Shown in pieces: positions 62,775-64,000 of a DNA stretch of 64,000 nucleotides. The notes below the pieces were generated by a model that was not told the DNA's origin, did not search any database, and worked only from the letters and a program-made list of their open reading frames with translations. Numbering within the stretch: the stretch's first letter is position 1; every line of letters begins with the position of its first letter. The position numbers and the translations under genes are program-made. Origin of the DNA: an uncultured Clostridium sp. (GTDB lineage: Bacteria; Bacillota; Clostridia; Clostridiales; Clostridiaceae); contig URKQ01000006.1 of the NCBI GenBank assembly GCA_900548455.1, positions 104,919-168,918 on the forward strand, given 5' to 3'.

Positions 62775-63905
62775 TTATAGTAATTCTCTTTTAAATACAT
62801 TTATAAACTCCTCAATCTTAATACTATTTACAGAATAGAAAATCTTGTTATCTATTCTCTGAATTAATACAAATTCTGTTAATACTAATGCATTCATATG
62901 ATAAGATACTGTTGCTGTAGTAAGATTCATCTCAGATGCAATTTCTTGACCATACATAGGTCTTTTCTTTAATAAAGTTAATATTTTAAACTTGCTTTTA
63001 TCACTTAAACACTTAAATCTATCTAGTAGCAATTCCCTTTCTCCATTTTTTTCTTTAGATATCTTCATTAACTCCATAAACTTCCAGCCGAAATATATAT
63101 AATCACTTTTTTCAGTTTTAGATATAATCTTATTTCCAGACACGGTCCTTATGGTTACACTACTAAACCTAATCATAGATATATAAACTTTTATTGAAGT
63201 TCCCCATCCATCAATTCCTTTTATACCTGTAATATCACTAATATAATTATTATTATCATTTATTTTCTCTTGTAATTCATTTTTAACCTTTAAGAAATCT
63301 TTGTTTAAAATTGCAAATGATTTATTAAAATTATCTACTGAATCTATTATTATTTCTATTAATTCTAAAAGATATTTTCGTGGATGTTGGCATATTAGAA
63401 ATAAATTCCATTTAGCTGATTCTTTTATAGAAACACTATCTACATAGGAAATAAATGTATCCATCAAGTTATCATCCTTATCTAATTCATCTATTTCTAG
63501 AGCATTATTATTAGCCTCAAAGGATTCGATTATTTCCTTAATTGTATATATTCTCAATTGGTCTTCTTCTAACTTTTCTATAGTCGTTTTAGCTTTGTTT
63601 ATATCTTCAAGAGTCATTCCATCAAAAATTAATCCAGCAATATATAATATTTCTTCATAGTTTTGATCTGCCTCTATATTAGAAAAGTATTTACATATTC
63701 TATCTAAGGGAATTGTATTTCCTTTTTTAAAATTATAAATAAAATCCATTAAATGTTTTAATTCATTATCACAATATTGGTCAAAATTCACAACTTTAAA
63801 ATTTTTTCTTATTTCTGGATCTATCATATTTTCATTAGCTATATAATATAAAGTATTACAAATTTCTTTAATAAGATTAATTTCATTTTCAACTATATAT
63901 TTCAT
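62775..63905 (-). CDS. Large ArsR-type winged-helix regulator
   Basis: The 376-residue protein has a C-terminal ArsR/HxlR-like winged helix (about 290-376: L-L-D-R-F-K-C-L-S-D-K-S-K-F-K-I-L-T-L-L, then V-S-Y-H-M-N-A-L). The N-terminal 285 residues are helical and of no family I recognise; ArsR proteins normally have only about 100 residues, so this part is probably a sensor or dimer domain. TAAGGAG precedes the ATG, and a repeat element begins about 15 bases upstream. Confidence 0.75.
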   Translation of the reverse strand: MKYIVENEINLIKEICNTLYYIANENMIDPEIRKNFKVVNFDQYCDNELKHLMDFIYNFKKGNTIPLDRICKYFSNIEADQNYEEILYIAGLIFDGMTLEDINKAKTTIEKLEEDQLRIYTIKEIIESFEANNNALEIDELDKDDNLMDTFISYVDSVSIKESAKWNLFLICQHPRKYLLELIEIIIDSVDNFNKSFAILNKDFLKVKNELQEKINDNNNYISDITGIKGIDGWGTSIKVYISMIRFSSVTIRTVSGNKIISKTEKSDYIYFGWKFMELMKISKEKNGERELLLDRFKCLSDKSKFKILTLLKKRPMYGQEIASEMNLTTATVSYHMNALVLTEFVLIQRIDNKIFYSVNSIKIEEFINVFKRELL

Positions 63906-63920
63906 CTTAACTCCTTATTT

Positions 63921-64000
63921 AATGGCTCTGTATTACCTTGTTCAGCTTTTTCAAAAGGAACCTTATGGTTCCCTTTGAGTATCTCTCCTTAACAAGGAGG
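63921..64000. repeat. Repeat with GGCTCTGTA end and shared core, cut by window end
   Basis: Begins TGGCTCTGTA at 63923 and continues with a core (63946-64000) that matches, in reverse, 22188-22243 with only a few differences. The core holds two small palindromes, GGAACCTTATGGTTCC and CTCCTTAACAAGGAG. It lies within the promoter region of the large ArsR-type regulator and runs out of the window. Confidence 0.7.

Overview
The window is a low-GC, gene-dense Firmicutes chromosome segment, most likely from a Clostridium sensu stricto or close relative. Supporting signs are the AT-rich sequence, strong AGGAGG-type ribosome binding sites, frequent TTG and GTG starts, a GerA spore-germination protein with a possible forespore promoter, an iron-type alcohol dehydrogenase, chemoreceptors, and TPP and T-box leaders. 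No species is claimed. No tRNA, rRNA, CRISPR array, prophage or intact transposase was seen.

Layout. 1-9.3 kb: the end of a lactate-dehydrogenase-like gene and a Cys-rich flavoprotein, an AI-2E-type transporter plus rhodanese, an orphan GerA protein, a DUF368 polyprenyl-phosphate transporter, an Fe-alcohol dehydrogenase, a small lipoprotein and an amidohydrolase. 9.5-14.1 kb: two MgtE magnesium transporters flank a cation:proton antiporter that sits behind a recognisable fluoride riboswitch; a 37-residue ORF with its own terminator precedes the second mgtE. 14.1-21.7 kb: DbpA helicase between two paralogous zinc-ribbon microproteins, then clpB behind a MarR regulator whose promoter carries two TAGTAC-N7-GTACTA operators, then degV and a GapB-like GAPDH. 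21.7-22.6 kb: a non-coding stretch with nested repeats. 22.6-26.1 kb: a DUF4870 protein and a pantothenate operon panG-panB-panC-panD. 26.5-34.5 kb: secreted PTP-like phytase, DUF1287 protein, GDPD, a diguanylate cyclase with a Cys-rich sensor, RmuC and a two-component system. 34.7-43.2 kb: marR-MATE efflux, a MacB-like ABC exporter, a padR-DUF1700-DUF4097 operon with two palindromes around its promoter, and superoxide dismutase. 43.4-54 kb: two chemoreceptors, a TPP-riboswitch operon tenA-thiZ-thiX-thiY, a stand-alone glutamate-cysteine ligase, and an ECF S-component. 54-64 kb: a duplicated small-membrane-protein cluster, topoisomerase III, an archaeal-type valyl-tRNA synthetase under a valine T-box, galE, and a large ArsR-type regulator with a repeat directly upstream of its start.

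Much of the window concerns stress and the cell envelope: ion homeostasis (Mg2+, fluoride), protein disaggregation, efflux, envelope regulators and cofactor salvage. The most distinctive signals are regulatory: the fluoride switch placed so that its terminator also ends mgtE; the MarR-controlled clpB; the two-operator PadR promoter; the conserved leaders of the zinc-ribbon pair; and a dispersed repeat family with GGCTCTGTA-like ends that often doubles as transcription terminators.
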